Assembly: GCF_000189275.1 (NCBI RefSeq)
Contig: NZ_AEVT01000016.1
Coordinates: 47,659 to 111,658, forward strand
DNA: 64,000 bases
Direction: 5' to 3'
Source: Vibrio sinaloensis DSM 21326
GTDB lineage: Bacteria; Pseudomonadota; Gammaproteobacteria; Enterobacterales; Vibrionaceae
This document shows, one piece after another, positions 35,981 through 46,075 of this stretch. The notes below the pieces were generated by a model. That model had not been told where the DNA came from, did not search any database, and saw only the letters and a list, made by a program, of their open reading frames with translations. Positions within the stretch are counted from its first letter, which is position 1. Every line of letters starts with the position of its first letter. Position numbers and translations under genes: made by a program.

Positions 35981-36985
35981 TTAACTACCGAGTGTGGCCA
36001 CCATCACAGCTTTGATTGTGTGCATTCGGTTTTCAGCTTCATCAAACACAATGGAATGCTCTGATTCAAACACCTCTTCAGTGACTTCTAGGCCATTCAT
36101 GCCATACTTTTCTGCCACTTCTTTACCTATGGTGGTTTCGTCGTTATGGAATGCTGGTAAACAGTGCATGAACTTAACTTGTGGATTGCCTGTTTTATTA
36201 ATTACATCCATATTGACTTGATACGGTTTCATCATCGCGACGCGTTGATCCCATGCCTCTGGCGCTTCGCCCATAGAAACCCACACATCGGTGTACAGGA
36301 AGTCACAACCTTTTACGCCTTCCTCTACATTTTCTGTCAGGGTAATTTTTGCCCCTGTATGTTGAGCGATGGTTTGACACTGAGAGACCAACTCATCTTC
36401 TGGCCAGTAGGTTTTAGGTGCGACTAAGCGAATGTCCATCCCCATTTTGGCTGCGCCGACCAACAATGAATTACCCATGTTGTTGCGTGCATCACCCAGA
36501 TAGGCAAACTTAATCTCATGTAACTGCTTACCACGACCATGTTCAAGCATGGTTAGGAAGTCAGCCAGAATTTGCGTTGGGTGGAACTCATCGGTGAGCC
36601 CGTTCCAGACGGGAACGCCTGCATAAGCGCCAAGCTCTTCGACAATCTCTTGACCAAAGCCTCGATATTCAATGCCATCGTACATGCGGCCAAGAACGCG
36701 TGCGGTGTCTTTCATCGACTCTTTGTGGCCGATCTGAGAGCCTGAAGGGCCGATGTAAGACACTTGTGCGCCTTGATCAAAGGCAGCAACTTCAAAAGCA
36801 CAGCGGGTTCGAGTCGAGGCTTTTTCGAAGATCAAAGCGATGTTTTTACCAACCAAGGACTTTTGCTCGGTACCGGCATATTTCGCTTTTTTCAGATTGG
36901 CGGATAAATCGAGTAAAAACTGGATTTCTTTAGGCGTGAAATCCAGCAGTTTAAGAAAGTTTCGGTTACGTAGATTAAAGGCCAT
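35981..36985 (-). CDS. argF: ornithine carbamoyltransferase
   Basis: This 334-aa enzyme makes citrulline from ornithine and carbamoyl phosphate. It has the carbamoyl phosphate motif Ser57-Thr-Arg-Thr and the ornithine-binding HCLPAFH. Two ARG boxes in the promoter mark it as the biosynthetic enzyme under ArgR, rather than the catabolic arcB; the presence of arcA 12 kb away leaves some room for a double role. It lies upstream of pyrB on the same strand, with which it shares carbamoyl phosphate. Confidence 0.95.
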   Translation of the reverse strand: MAFNLRNRNFLKLLDFTPKEIQFLLDLSANLKKAKYAGTEQKSLVGKNIALIFEKASTRTRCAFEVAAFDQGAQVSYIGPSGSQIGHKESMKDTARVLGRMYDGIEYRGFGQEIVEELGAYAGVPVWNGLTDEFHPTQILADFLTMLEHGRGKQLHEIKFAYLGDARNNMGNSLLVGAAKMGMDIRLVAPKTYWPEDELVSQCQTIAQHTGAKITLTENVEEGVKGCDFLYTDVWVSMGEAPEAWDQRVAMMKPYQVNMDVINKTGNPQVKFMHCLPAFHNDETTIGKEVAEKYGMNGLEVTEEVFESEHSIVFDEAENRMHTIKAVMVATLGS

Positions 36986-36996
36986 ACTCCAGTCCT

Positions 36997-37010
36997 TGAA
37001 TGTTCATTCA
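36997..37010 (-). promoter_or_regulatory. ARG box 1 of argF
   Basis: TGAATGTTCATTCA has both perfect half-sites of the ArgR consensus (TGAAT and ATTCA) with 4-bp spacing. It lies 12 bp before the argF start, just downstream of the predicted transcript start. Confidence 0.8.
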
Positions 37011-37023
37011 CTTAATGGAGTTA

Positions 37024-37062
37024 GTTAAACATAACTAGACAGCGTTTGTGAATAATTATTTG
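37024..37062 (-). promoter_or_regulatory. argF promoter with ARG box 2
   Basis: On the minus strand TTCACA (37047-37052) and TTTAAC (37024-37029) are 17 bp apart. The -35 box overlaps a second ArgR-like site, TGAATAATTATTTG (37049-37062), with eight of ten half-site bases. Confidence 0.6.
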
Positions 37063-37098
37063 ATAAAAATGCCGAGATATGAATTATATCTCGGCATT
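37063..37098 (-). terminator. terminator of the PhoH-family gene
   Basis: AATGCCGAGATAT (37068-37080) and ATATCTCGGCATT (37086-37098) form a perfect 13-bp stem around GAATT, followed on the minus strand by a run of five T. It isolates argF from the upstream gene. Confidence 0.92.
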
Positions 37099-37103
37099 AG
37101 TGA

Positions 37104-38480
37104 CTATAAATTCTCCTCAGCAAACTCTGCCAAGCGGCTACGAACGACACCATTGAGGTGGATGTTGGCGCTGCCTTCGAAGTTCTTGAAGCGTTCAACC
37201 ATGTAGGTTAATCCTGAAGTAACAGGGGTGAGATAGTGAGAGTCGATTTGCGCTAAGTTACCTGAGCAGACGATCTTGGTTCCTTCACCACAGCGGGTAA
37301 TGATGGTTTTTATCTGTGAAGCGGTCAGGTTTTGACATTCATCAAGTAAAACAAAGGCGTTTTGGATCGAGCGCCCGCGCATAAAGTTGATCGATTTGAA
37401 TTGAATGTTGGCCTTATCACAAATGTATTTCAACGATCCTTCTGTGCAGTGATCGTGCTTGTGAAGGGCTTCCAGAGTGTCAGTAACTGCCGCTAACCAA
37501 GGCAACATTTTCTCTTCTTCACTACCGGGTAAGAAGCCGATTGATTCGCCAATGTCTGGCGTGTTTCGGGTCACAATGATCTTATCAAACAAGCCTTTTT
37601 CGATGCTTTGTTCAAGCGCGGCTGCCATGGCGAGCAGTGTTTTACCACTACCAGCCGCCCCGGTAAGGATGACGAGATCGATATCCGGATCCAAGAGCGC
37701 ATCCAATGCCATGCCTTGATAGATGTTTTTCGGGGTAATGTCCCAAGCACGTCGGTGCATCATGCGTTCGCGGCTAAGATCTTTAATGGTGATCTTATCA
37801 GGGGTGATCGCTTCAACGCGACCTGCAAAGTCACTCTCTTCATCAATGATGTATTGATTGAGATAAGTGGGCTCGAAAGGATCTCTGGCGAGGGTGTGGT
37901 AGGTGCTACCTGCGAGATTCTTGCTTTGCACATCGTCAACATTGCTCCAGAACTCCCCTTCGATTTGTTGGAAACCTTTGGTGAGGTACTGAACATCATC
38001 GATCAGCTGGTCAGTGCGATAATCCTCAACAAAACGTACTCCAGCACCTTTGGCGCGTAAGCGCATGTTGATGTCTTTGGTGACGAGGATAACTTCTCTT
38101 GGTGCTCGTTTGTTTTGTAGGTAGAGCACACCATTAAGAATGCGATTATCTCCTGCTTTGTCGGCAAAAGCTTTGACCGTCTCTTGCAGTTCGAAGTCGG
38201 CCAAGATGGCGATATGTCCGGTGTTTTCTTTGTCTTTGTTAATTGGGATACCTTCTGATATTTCATCAGGGGTGGCGTCTTTGAACATGGCTTCCAGCGC
38301 TCGTATCGCCACGCGGGCATCACGAGCAACATCGCGCTTACTGTCTTTAATTCGGTCGAGTTCTTCCAGTACAGTCATCGGAATGACGACATCGTGTTCT
38401 TGAAATGAGTAGATGGCTAGAGGTTCATGAAGAAGGATATTTGTATCGAGGACAAAAAATTTCCGGTCTGTATCACCCAT
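37104..38480 (-). CDS. PIN-PhoH protein (PhoH2 type)
   Basis: This 458-aa protein has an N-terminal PIN ribonuclease domain (about residues 6-150, opening FFVLDTNILLHEP with metal-binding Asp12) and a C-terminal PhoH ATPase domain with Walker A GAAGSGKT at residues 274-281 and a DECQN Walker B. Proteins of this design are predicted, and in part shown, to be RNA helicase-nucleases (PhoH2). Its physiological role here is unknown. GGAGA lies 5 nt before the start. The E. coli PhoH protein lacks the PIN domain. Confidence 0.92.
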   Translation of the reverse strand: MGDTDRKFFVLDTNILLHEPLAIYSFQEHDVVIPMTVLEELDRIKDSKRDVARDARVAIRALEAMFKDATPDEISEGIPINKDKENTGHIAILADFELQETVKAFADKAGDNRILNGVLYLQNKRAPREVILVTKDINMRLRAKGAGVRFVEDYRTDQLIDDVQYLTKGFQQIEGEFWSNVDDVQSKNLAGSTYHTLARDPFEPTYLNQYIIDEESDFAGRVEAITPDKITIKDLSRERMMHRRAWDITPKNIYQGMALDALLDPDIDLVILTGAAGSGKTLLAMAAALEQSIEKGLFDKIIVTRNTPDIGESIGFLPGSEEEKMLPWLAAVTDTLEALHKHDHCTEGSLKYICDKANIQFKSINFMRGRSIQNAFVLLDECQNLTASQIKTIITRCGEGTKIVCSGNLAQIDSHYLTPVTSGLTYMVERFKNFEGSANIHLNGVVRSRLAEFAEENL

Positions 38481-38952
38481 AAGCGTCTCCTTGCCGATTG
38501 ACGGCTTGCTTACCCCTCATGCTGCGCATGAAGTGGTCTACCTGCGGTCGCTTGCAGAGTGTAGCCAGGTAATCAGAGATCACTGATGGTTTGACTACAA
38601 AAACTGCAAACCCGTGTTGATCGTCGTCCTAGAGAGATGCATCACTTGTGCCAGCCATAAAATTGACGTTTAGCCTGCACCCTCATCAATAAGTATAAGC
38701 GCGAATTTCAACACTCCTAATTAGAAGTGCCACTGATTTCTTACACTTTGATGTCATGTGCAGCTTTAAGAAAAAATTGTTGTTTTTTGAGGCCTTTGTA
38801 CGTGACCAATATCACAGGTTCGAGTAAGATTAGCGACCTTTTTCTGCGCAGCCACTGACTCTATTCCCCCGTCAGTCGCCTTTCAAGTTGACGCAGACTT
38901 ACTACAATAAATAGACCCATTTTTAGACTTAAACAGATGAGGTAGTCGATTC
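38481..38952. other. intergenic region between phoH-like gene and rapA
   Basis: These 472 bp separate two divergent genes. They hold a CRP-like site, a TTGACG (38888-38893) that could be a -35 box for rapA, and short hairpins such as TCATGC-TGC-GCATGA near 38518-38532 in the leader of the phoH-like gene. No small gene or RNA family was recognised. Confidence 0.6.
38801..38816. promoter_or_regulatory. CRP-like site upstream of rapA and the phoH-like gene
   Basis: CGTGACCAATATCACA matches TGTGA-N6-TCACA with one mismatch in the ten core bases. It lies about 140 bp before rapA and 320 bp before the phoH-like gene. Confidence 0.45.
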
Positions 38953-41862
38953 ATGACATTTGCTTTGGGCCAGCGCTGGATTAGCGATACAGAGAGCGAT
39001 CTAGGTTTAGGAACCGTTGTAGCATTGGATGCTCGTACTGTGACATTAATGTTTGCAGCTTCTGAGGAAAACCGAGTATATGCTCGCACTGACGCGCCAG
39101 TTACCCGGGTGACTTTCAACAGTGGTGACCTGATTGAATGCCAACAGGGTTGGTCACTGAAAGTAGAGCAAGTGGTCGAAGAGCAAGATCTGTTTACGTA
39201 CGTTGGTACCCGCGAAGACACAGGTGAGCAGGGTGTGGTGTTGCGTGAAATCATGCTTAGTAACCAAATTCGTTTCAATAAGCCACAAGACAAGCTATAC
39301 GCTGGTCAGATCGATCGCATGGACAACTTTGTGCTGCGTTATCGTGCATTGATGAACCAATATGAACAACATAAGAGCCCGATGCGTGGTTTGTGTGGAA
39401 TGCGTGCAGGGTTGATCCCTCATCAGTTATACATCGCGCACGAAGTAGGCCGTCGCCATGCTCCACGCGTACTTTTAGCCGATGAAGTGGGGCTAGGTAA
39501 AACCATTGAAGCGGGCATGATTATCCACCAGCAAGTACTGGCAGGACGCGCAGAACGTATTCTTATCGTTGTGCCTGAGACACTGCAGCATCAATGGTTG
39601 GTTGAAATGATGCGTCGCTTCAACCTGCACTTCTCTATTTTTGATGAAGAGCGCTGTATTGAAGCATTTGCCGATTCCGACAACCCATTTGATACCCAGC
39701 AATACGTGCTGTGTTCTTTGGATTTCCTACGTAAGAGTCGTAAACGTTTTGAGCAAGCCTTAGAAGGCGAGTGGGACCTACTGGTTGTCGACGAAGCGCA
39801 TCACCTAGAGTGGAGTCCAGAAAAACCAAGCCGAGAATACCAAGTGGTTGAAGGATTAGCAGAGCGCACGCCGGGCGTTTTACTACTTACGGCAACGCCT
39901 GAGCAGTTGGGTCGTGAAAGTCACTTTGCTCGCCTGCGCTTACTTGATTCTGATCGCTTCTTTGATTACCAAGAGTTTGTCAAAGAAGAAGAGCAGTATG
40001 CGCCAGTTGCAGATTCAGTCAGTGCGCTATTCTCAGGTCAGAAGCTAGAGAACGATGCGAAAAATCAGATCACCGAACTGCTTTCTGAACAAGATGTTGA
40101 GCCATTATTTAGAATCATTGAGAGTGATTCAGGTGAAGAAGAGAAAGCGGCCGCGCGCCAAGAGCTTATCGATAATCTCATGGATCGTCATGGTACAGGG
40201 CGTGTTTTGTTCCGCAACACTCGAGCGGCGATCAAAGGTTTCCCTAAACGTAACGTGAACTTACTGCCAATGCCGATTCCGCAGCAATACACTACGTCTA
40301 TGCGGGTCTCTGGCATGCTTGGCGGCAAGATGACAGCGGAAGCTCGCGCGGTTAAGAATCTTTATCCAGAAGAAATCTTCCAAGAGTTTGAAGGTGAAGA
40401 TTCAAGCTGGTGGCAGTTTGACAGTCGTGTGAACTGGTTGCTTGAGAAGATCACTGAAAAGCGCAGCGAGAAGATTTTGGTTATCGCTTCTCGCGCCAGT
40501 ACGGCATTGCAACTAGAGCAAGCTTTGCGTGAGCGTGAAGGGATCCGTGCGACGGTTTTCCATGAAGGTATGTCGATCTTGGAGCGTGACAAAGCAGCCG
40601 CTTACTTCGCTCAAGAGGAAGGGGGCGCTCAAGTTCTGATCTGTAGTGAAATTGGCTCTGAAGGTCGTAACTTCCAGTTTGCAAACCAGCTAGTGATGTT
40701 CGATTTGCCATTTAACCCAGACCTACTAGAGCAGCGTATTGGTCGTTTGGATCGTATTGGTCAGCATCGTGACATCGACGTTCATGTCCCTTATCTACAA
40801 GGCACCTCGCAAGCCATTTTGGCGCGCTGGTTCGACGAAGGCTTGAATGCATTTGCTGAAACCTGTCCAACTGGTCGCACTGTCTATGATAAATACGCGG
40901 ATCGCCTGATTGAAATGCTGGCATCAGGAGATACCACAGAGCTCGATGAAGTTATCGCTGAGTCTGCGGCAATGAACAAAGAGCTCAAAGCACAACTTGA
41001 ACAAGGTCGAGATCGCTTGCTTGAGATGCACTCAAATGGCGGTGAGAAGGCACAAGCGATCGTTGATAAGATCGCTTCAACGGACGGTGATACTAACTTA
41101 GTGACGTTCGCATTGAGCCTGTTTGATACCATTGGCTTAGATCAAGATGACAAAGGCGAAAACGCATTAGTCGTTACTCCATCAGAGCACATGCTGGTAC
41201 CTAGCTATCCTGGCCTACCGTATGAAGGGGCAACCATCACCTTTGATCGCGATACTGCACTGTCTCGTGAAGATATGCACTTTATCAGTTGGGAGCACCC
41301 AATGATTCAAGGTGGTATTGATCTGCTGATGAGTGAAGGCGTGGGGACCGCTGCAGTCTCTTTGCTAAAAAACAAAGCGTTACCTGTCGGCACTATGTTA
41401 CTTGAGCTGGTTTACAAGGTCGATGCTCAGGCTCCAAAGCGTAGTGGTATTAGCCGCTTCCTACCAACAACCCCAATTCGTTTGATGATGGATGGTAAGG
41501 GCAATGACTTGTCTGCACAGGTTGAGTTTGAAAGCTTTAACCGTCAATTGAGTCCAGTAGGTCGTCATATCGCGACGAAATTGGTGGCCTCGGTTCAGGC
41601 GCAGGTACACCAATTGATCGCTGCTGGAGAAGCGCTGATTGTTGAGAAAGTTGCAGCGATTCGTTCGCAAGCACAACAAGAGATGCAGGCAAGCCTCAAC
41701 AGTGAGCTTGAGCGTTTACAAGCACTTAAAGCGGTCAACCCAAACATTCGTGATGAAGAGATTGAAGCGATTGATGAGCAAATCAAAGAGTTGACTGGCT
41801 ATATTGGTCAAGCTCAGTATCAATTGGATTCGCTACGTATGATTGTGGTCTCCCACAACTAA
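38953..41862 (+). CDS. rapA: RNA polymerase-associated helicase RapA
   Basis: This 969-aa Swi2/Snf2 ATPase binds RNA polymerase and helps it recycle. N-terminal Tudor-like folds ([17 protein letters not shown]) precede the motor with Walker A DEVGLGKT, the [10 protein letters not shown] box and the helicase C motif [11 protein letters not shown]. The length fits E. coli RapA/HepA. It is followed by rluA 78 bp downstream, the same pair as in E. coli. Confidence 0.97.
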   Translation: MTFALGQRWISDTESDLGLGTVVALDARTVTLMFAASEENRVYARTDAPVTRVTFNSGDLIECQQGWSLKVEQVVEEQDLFTYVGTREDTGEQGVVLREIMLSNQIRFNKPQDKLYAGQIDRMDNFVLRYRALMNQYEQHKSPMRGLCGMRAGLIPHQLYIAHEVGRRHAPRVLLADEVGLGKTIEAGMIIHQQVLAGRAERILIVVPETLQHQWLVEMMRRFNLHFSIFDEERCIEAFADSDNPFDTQQYVLCSLDFLRKSRKRFEQALEGEWDLLVVDEAHHLEWSPEKPSREYQVVEGLAERTPGVLLLTATPEQLGRESHFARLRLLDSDRFFDYQEFVKEEEQYAPVADSVSALFSGQKLENDAKNQITELLSEQDVEPLFRIIESDSGEEEKAAARQELIDNLMDRHGTGRVLFRNTRAAIKGFPKRNVNLLPMPIPQQYTTSMRVSGMLGGKMTAEARAVKNLYPEEIFQEFEGEDSSWWQFDSRVNWLLEKITEKRSEKILVIASRASTALQLEQALREREGIRATVFHEGMSILERDKAAAYFAQEEGGAQVLICSEIGSEGRNFQFANQLVMFDLPFNPDLLEQRIGRLDRIGQHRDIDVHVPYLQGTSQAILARWFDEGLNAFAETCPTGRTVYDKYADRLIEMLASGDTTELDEVIAESAAMNKELKAQLEQGRDRLLEMHSNGGEKAQAIVDKIASTDGDTNLVTFALSLFDTIGLDQDDKGENALVVTPSEHMLVPSYPGLPYEGATITFDRDTALSREDMHFISWEHPMIQGGIDLLMSEGVGTAAVSLLKNKALPVGTMLLELVYKVDAQAPKRSGISRFLPTTPIRLMMDGKGNDLSAQVEFESFNRQLSPVGRHIATKLVASVQAQVHQLIAAGEALIVEKVAAIRSQAQQEMQASLNSELERLQALKAVNPNIRDEEIEAIDEQIKELTGYIGQAQYQLDSLRMIVVSHN

Positions 41863-41940
41863 TTTTCGCGGTAATTGACGTTGTAGCGTGTATCGCCTCG
41901 CTGCAACGTCAACGACTTAGAAAACCTGAGCAATAAAATT

Positions 41941-42678
41941 ATGGCTATGACAGAGTACAACCCACCGCGCGAGCCTTGGGTTGATATCGTATTTGAAGAT
42001 GAACACATCTTGGTGGCAAACAAGCCTTCTGGGCTGCTATCCGTACCGGGAAGGTTAGCGGAGCACCACGACAGCTTATGGTCTCGTTTAGTCGCAGCTT
42101 ATCCTGATATCCAAGTGGTGCATCGATTAGATATGGATACGTCAGGCTTGATGTTATTGGCAAAGCATAAGGAAGCGGAGCGTTCGCTGAAAAAGCAGTT
42201 TCAGTATCGCTTAACCCATAAAGTCTATTATGCACGTGTTTGGGGCCATCCTGCACAGCCACAAGGAGAGGTGGACTTGCCCTTGATATGCGATTGGCCA
42301 AATAGACCAAGGCAAAAGGTGTGTTTTGTAGACGGCAAACCATCGACAACGTTATATCAGGTTGCTAAGCGCGAAGAGCACACTTCGATTGTCCGACTAT
42401 TACCAATCACAGGGCGTTCGCACCAACTTAGAGTTCACATGCAGATGCTAGGACACCCAATCGTCGGGGATGAATTCTACTCAGAAGGGGAAGCATTTGA
42501 GTTCTCTGATCGGTTAGCTCTGCATGCGGCCGAACTCAGTTTTTATCACCCCGCGAGTGAAGTTTTGCAAAGTGTGTTTGTTCCTTGTGACTTCTATCTT
42601 GAAGCCGAGGCGATGATCTTTAACTATTTTTCGCCTGTGCCAGAATTGCCAGATTACAAAATGCTGCCACACCCATAA
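41941..42678 (+). CDS. rluA: 23S rRNA U746 / tRNA U32 pseudouridine synthase RluA
   Basis: This 245-aa enzyme isomerises uridine 746 in 23S rRNA and uridine 32 in several tRNAs. The RluA motif HRLDMDTSGL places the catalytic Asp at residue 64, the same number as in E. coli RluA, which supports the chosen ATG. GRSHQLRVHM and the KVYYARVWG segment are also typical. It lies directly after rapA. Confidence 0.95.
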   Translation: MAMTEYNPPREPWVDIVFEDEHILVANKPSGLLSVPGRLAEHHDSLWSRLVAAYPDIQVVHRLDMDTSGLMLLAKHKEAERSLKKQFQYRLTHKVYYARVWGHPAQPQGEVDLPLICDWPNRPRQKVCFVDGKPSTTLYQVAKREEHTSIVRLLPITGRSHQLRVHMQMLGHPIVGDEFYSEGEAFEFSDRLALHAAELSFYHPASEVLQSVFVPCDFYLEAEAMIFNYFSPVPELPDYKMLPHP

Positions 42679-42717
42679 CAGAGTCGTTTCATTCATTTGG
42701 CAGTGAGAGGAGATCTT

Positions 42718-43695
42718 ATGTCGCTGCCAAATGCCACTTCCCTACGCATTGCTTTTCTCGATCGAGCTACCATTCCTACACAAATAGAGTTGCCTCGCGT
42801 ACCGTTTGACCATCAATGGTTGGAATATGATTTCACGTCTCCGGGGCAAGTGGTTGAACGCTTGCAAGGTGTTCAAGTCGTGATCACTAACAAAGTGGTT
42901 CTCGATCGTGAACAGCTAAGTCAGCTACCCGATTTGAAATTGATAGCGGTGTCCGCAACCGGGTTTAACAACGTAGATATTGATTACTGTGCAGAGCGCG
43001 GCATCGCAGTAACCAATGTACAAGGTTATGCGACTCAGTCTGTTCCAGAGCATGTTATCGCGATGATTTTTGCTCTTAAGCGCAATTTGATGGCGTATCA
43101 CAATGACATTGCCGCGGGAGAGTGGCAGAGAAACAAGCAGTTCTGTTTCTTTACTCAGCCAATCGGTGATGTCGCGGGCTCGACGCTAGCGGTTGTGGGA
43201 TCTGGCGCATTGGGGCAAGCAACCGCACAGCTAGCCAAAGCGGTGGGCATGCAAGTATTGTTCGCAGAAAGAAAAGGAGAGTCGTCTTGTCGGCCCGGCT
43301 TTGTACCTTTCGAAACCTGCTTAGAAGTCGCAGATGTGGTCAGCCTACACTGTCCATTGAATCAACAAACGCACAACTTAATTGGTGCTGATGAGTTGAG
43401 TAAAATGAAATCGACAGCCTTGCTTATTAATACAGGCCGCGGAGGACTTGTTGATGAGCAGGCACTTATCTGGGCGCTACAGCAGGGGGATATCGCGGCC
43501 GCGGGTGTGGATGTATTTACTCAAGAGCCCGCAGACACCTCAAATCCACTGCTCGCCAATATCTCACTGCCCAACTTGTTACTCACACCACATGTTGCTT
43601 GGGGAAGTGACTCCTCGATTCAAAACTTAGCCAATATACTTATCGACAACATAGCCGCGTTCGCTCGTGGAGAAAAACAGAATCGTGTGGTGTAA
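42718..43695 (+). CDS. D-2-hydroxyacid dehydrogenase (glycerate dehydrogenase-like)
   Basis: This 325-aa NAD-dependent enzyme has the Rossmann motif VVGSGALGQATAQ, the signature INTGRGGLVDE with the catalytic arginine region, a Glu in QEPAD, and the catalytic His in LLTPHVAW. The VSATGFNNVDIDYCAERGI region resembles hydroxypyruvate reductase (HprA). Substrate is inferred only. The ATG at 42718 follows GAGAGGAG at 5-6 nt, so the TTG at 42697 is rejected. It is 39 bp after rluA and may be cotranscribed with it. Confidence 0.88.
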   Translation: MSLPNATSLRIAFLDRATIPTQIELPRVPFDHQWLEYDFTSPGQVVERLQGVQVVITNKVVLDREQLSQLPDLKLIAVSATGFNNVDIDYCAERGIAVTNVQGYATQSVPEHVIAMIFALKRNLMAYHNDIAAGEWQRNKQFCFFTQPIGDVAGSTLAVVGSGALGQATAQLAKAVGMQVLFAERKGESSCRPGFVPFETCLEVADVVSLHCPLNQQTHNLIGADELSKMKSTALLINTGRGGLVDEQALIWALQQGDIAAAGVDVFTQEPADTSNPLLANISLPNLLLTPHVAWGSDSSIQNLANILIDNIAAFARGEKQNRVV

Positions 43696-43862
43696 ATTAC
43701 GGCAAGCTCAATGGTTTGAAGTTATTGATTTTTCTATAAATTAATTAATGTGACCTAACTCTATGCATGACCATGTTTCTGCGTTCATTTATGGACTGAA
43801 TCCATGAAATGTAAGAAATTATGACGGCAAATAATTTATAAATTAATGTCAGGAATTTGGTT

Positions 43863-45038
43863 ATGGATAATACGCAACACACTCACCCGGTTACCTTTAG
43901 TGGTAAAGGGGGGGAATTTTTTGGAATTTGGATCGTGAACGTGCTGCTGTCTATCGTCACGTTAGGGATCTATTCTGCTTGGGCAAAAGTTCGAACCAAG
44001 CGATATTTTTATGGTAATACTCATATTGCTGGTGACAATTTTGAGTATCACGCTAAACCAATGCAGATACTGAAAGGGCGCTTAGTCGCTTTAGTGGTGG
44101 TGATGGTTTGGCTGGTTGCGAACCAGTTCTTTCCGGAAGTCAGTTTTGCTCTGTTACTGGTCTTTTATGTGGCATTGCCTTGGTTGCTTTGGAGTAACGC
44201 TCGTTTTGATGCAGCAATGACCAGCTACCGCAATGTTCATTTTTCATTTAACGCTGCGCTTAAACAAGCCTACTTGTCCCTGCTAGGGCGCGGTGTTGGT
44301 GCGCTGCTCATCACGCTGACTTATTTTGCCACTGCAATGGCCGTCGGTAATGCATCCTCAGTCGCTTCAGTGGTGATGTTCATTCTTTCATTGCCTTTAA
44401 TTATGGTGTTGTACGCGTGGGTGATGGCGGGGGTTCATCGTTATTTTGCCAACGGCTACCAATATGGTGATTGGAAGTTTTCCGCGGAAATTAAACTCAG
44501 TTTCTTCATCAAAACCTACTGCAAAGCGATGTTGCTGGGTACGGTCGCGAGTGTGTTAATCAGTGCCATTGCTTTGTTTGGCCTTATGGGCGGTATTGAT
44601 TTCTCTGCACTGCAAAGTGGCGATATGTCTTCCCTTACCGATGGACCATTAGCGGTTGCAATGATGTCGACCATCTATGTTGCCATGATTGTATTGACTA
44701 TTACCCTCACGGCTTATACCACAACCCGTATTCGTAACTATGTCTTCTCACAGTTGGTGACGCAACAAGCCGACAATGACGCTAAGCTTCAGTTTCAATC
44801 TCAGTTTACCGTTGGCAGTCTGCTGGGTTTGACTGTCTCCAATTTCTTGCTGCAAGTGGTGACATTAGGACTTGCTCGTCCATGGGTAATGGTGCGTTCA
44901 AGTCGCTATACGGCGCAACGAACGGCGGTGATTGGAGATTTGAATTTGTTAGTGGCTCAAGACCAAGAATCTGATGTGAAATCGGCCATTACCGATGAAG
45001 TCGCTCAAGCCTTTGATCTCGGATTAGGCATCAGCTAA
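43863..45038 (+). CDS. DUF898 (YjgN-like) polytopic membrane protein
   Basis: This 391-aa protein has two copies of a DUF898-type unit. The first opens VTFSGKGGEFFGIWIVNVLL with TLGIYSAWAKVRTKRYFYGNT, and a related unit follows later (FTVGSLLGLTVSNFLLQVV and TLGLARPWVMVRSSRY). About eight to ten membrane helices are likely. The family is of unknown function. The ATG at 43863 follows AGGA. Its last base is the first base of the next gene's ATG (TAATG), so the protein is coupled to the M48 protease encoded there. Confidence 0.88.
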   Translation: MDNTQHTHPVTFSGKGGEFFGIWIVNVLLSIVTLGIYSAWAKVRTKRYFYGNTHIAGDNFEYHAKPMQILKGRLVALVVVMVWLVANQFFPEVSFALLLVFYVALPWLLWSNARFDAAMTSYRNVHFSFNAALKQAYLSLLGRGVGALLITLTYFATAMAVGNASSVASVVMFILSLPLIMVLYAWVMAGVHRYFANGYQYGDWKFSAEIKLSFFIKTYCKAMLLGTVASVLISAIALFGLMGGIDFSALQSGDMSSLTDGPLAVAMMSTIYVAMIVLTITLTAYTTTRIRNYVFSQLVTQQADNDAKLQFQSQFTVGSLLGLTVSNFLLQVVTLGLARPWVMVRSSRYTAQRTAVIGDLNLLVAQDQESDVKSAITDEVAQAFDLGLGIS

Positions 45039-46030
45039 TGCGTTTTCAGGGCAGTGCCTTCCCACCAGGTAGCTCGGTGCGACATAGTGCCGAGCTTGAG
45101 GTGAATGGTACAAAAACGGTCGTGTTAGTCACTAATCAAGAGAGGCTAGAGTGTGACAGCAACTGGATTGATGTGAGCGTTCCTGTGGGCAATCTGCCAA
45201 TCCGTATCACATTCCCTGAGGGGTGGATGTTTGTCGTTGAGCGCTCCCCACAAGTGAGTCGTTGGTTGAAGCAGCAAAAGAAAGCCAGCATCATTGATAG
45301 CGTTGAATCTAATGCGCTGGCATGGGTGTTTTCAGCTCTGATCTGCATTGGATTTATCGTCGGTAGTTATGTCTATGTCCTGCCATGGCTTAGTGAAAAA
45401 ACGGCGAATGCGGTTCCCGATAGTGTCGCCATCGTACTTGGGGAGAAGGTGCTCAGTAGTTTTGATGAGCACTGGCAACCAAGTCAACTGAGCGCGCAAA
45501 CTCAAACGCAGATACGAGACCGTTTAGATCAGCATTTGCAACAGCTAGAGCCTTTACCTTACTCGGTTGAACTGGTTTTCCGTTCCTCAGACATGGGAGC
45601 TAATGCATTTGCTTTACCTGGCGGTAAGATCATTGTTTTAGATGATATGGTTAAGCTCGCCGCCAATGAACAGCAGCTTGATAGCATATTGCTGCATGAA
45701 TTAGGTCATGTGCATCATAAACATATGTTAAAGAAGCTGGTTCATTCCAGTTTACTTTCCGTTGGCGTGTCGTTGATGACGGGAGAAAGTTCAGGTGTGA
45801 TTGATAATTTAGCGGGTGTGGGGGTATTTTTACTCACCAATGGCCACTCGCGAGAGGCGGAAGAGCAAGCCGATCAATATGCCAAGCAGGGCATGTTGAC
45901 GATTTATGGCAGCAGCCAGCCTATGGTTGAGATGTTCGAGCGATTCCAAACTCAGCATGAATTTGAGCTGCCCCAATGGCTCAGCTCCCACCCAGATTTT
46001 GAGCAACGTATTGATGCGGTGCGCGAGTAG
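45038..46030 (+). CDS. M48-family zinc metalloprotease, membrane anchored
   Basis: This 330-aa protein has a short N-terminal domain, a membrane helix near residues 96-117 (LAWVFSALICIGFIVGSYVYV), and a periplasmic peptidase domain with HELGH starting at His220 and the third zinc ligand Glu275 in REAEEQAD. It is like Oma1/BepA-type peptidases, which deal with misfolded envelope proteins. The N-terminal part shows PPGSSVRHSAELEVNGTKTVVLV, perhaps a beta-sandwich. It starts on the DUF898 stop codon. Confidence 0.9.
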   Translation: MRFQGSAFPPGSSVRHSAELEVNGTKTVVLVTNQERLECDSNWIDVSVPVGNLPIRITFPEGWMFVVERSPQVSRWLKQQKKASIIDSVESNALAWVFSALICIGFIVGSYVYVLPWLSEKTANAVPDSVAIVLGEKVLSSFDEHWQPSQLSAQTQTQIRDRLDQHLQQLEPLPYSVELVFRSSDMGANAFALPGGKIIVLDDMVKLAANEQQLDSILLHELGHVHHKHMLKKLVHSSLLSVGVSLMTGESSGVIDNLAGVGVFLLTNGHSREAEEQADQYAKQGMLTIYGSSQPMVEMFERFQTQHEFELPQWLSSHPDFEQRIDAVRE

Positions 46031-46048
46031 TTAACGATGTAGCGAAAG

Positions 46049-46075
46049 AGCCAGCGACTATTGCTGGCTTTTTTC
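46049..46075 (+). terminator. terminator of the DUF898-M48 pair
   Basis: AGCCAGC (46049-46055) and GCTGGCT (46063-46069) with a 7-nt loop are followed by TTTTTT. The hairpin overlaps the last codons of the convergent binding-protein gene. Confidence 0.85.

Noticed and set aside
43785..43810. Bulged hairpin (CATTT-ATGGA / TCCATGAAATG) before the DUF898 gene
   Set aside because: It has a bulge, no T run and no link to a known regulator; too weak to call.
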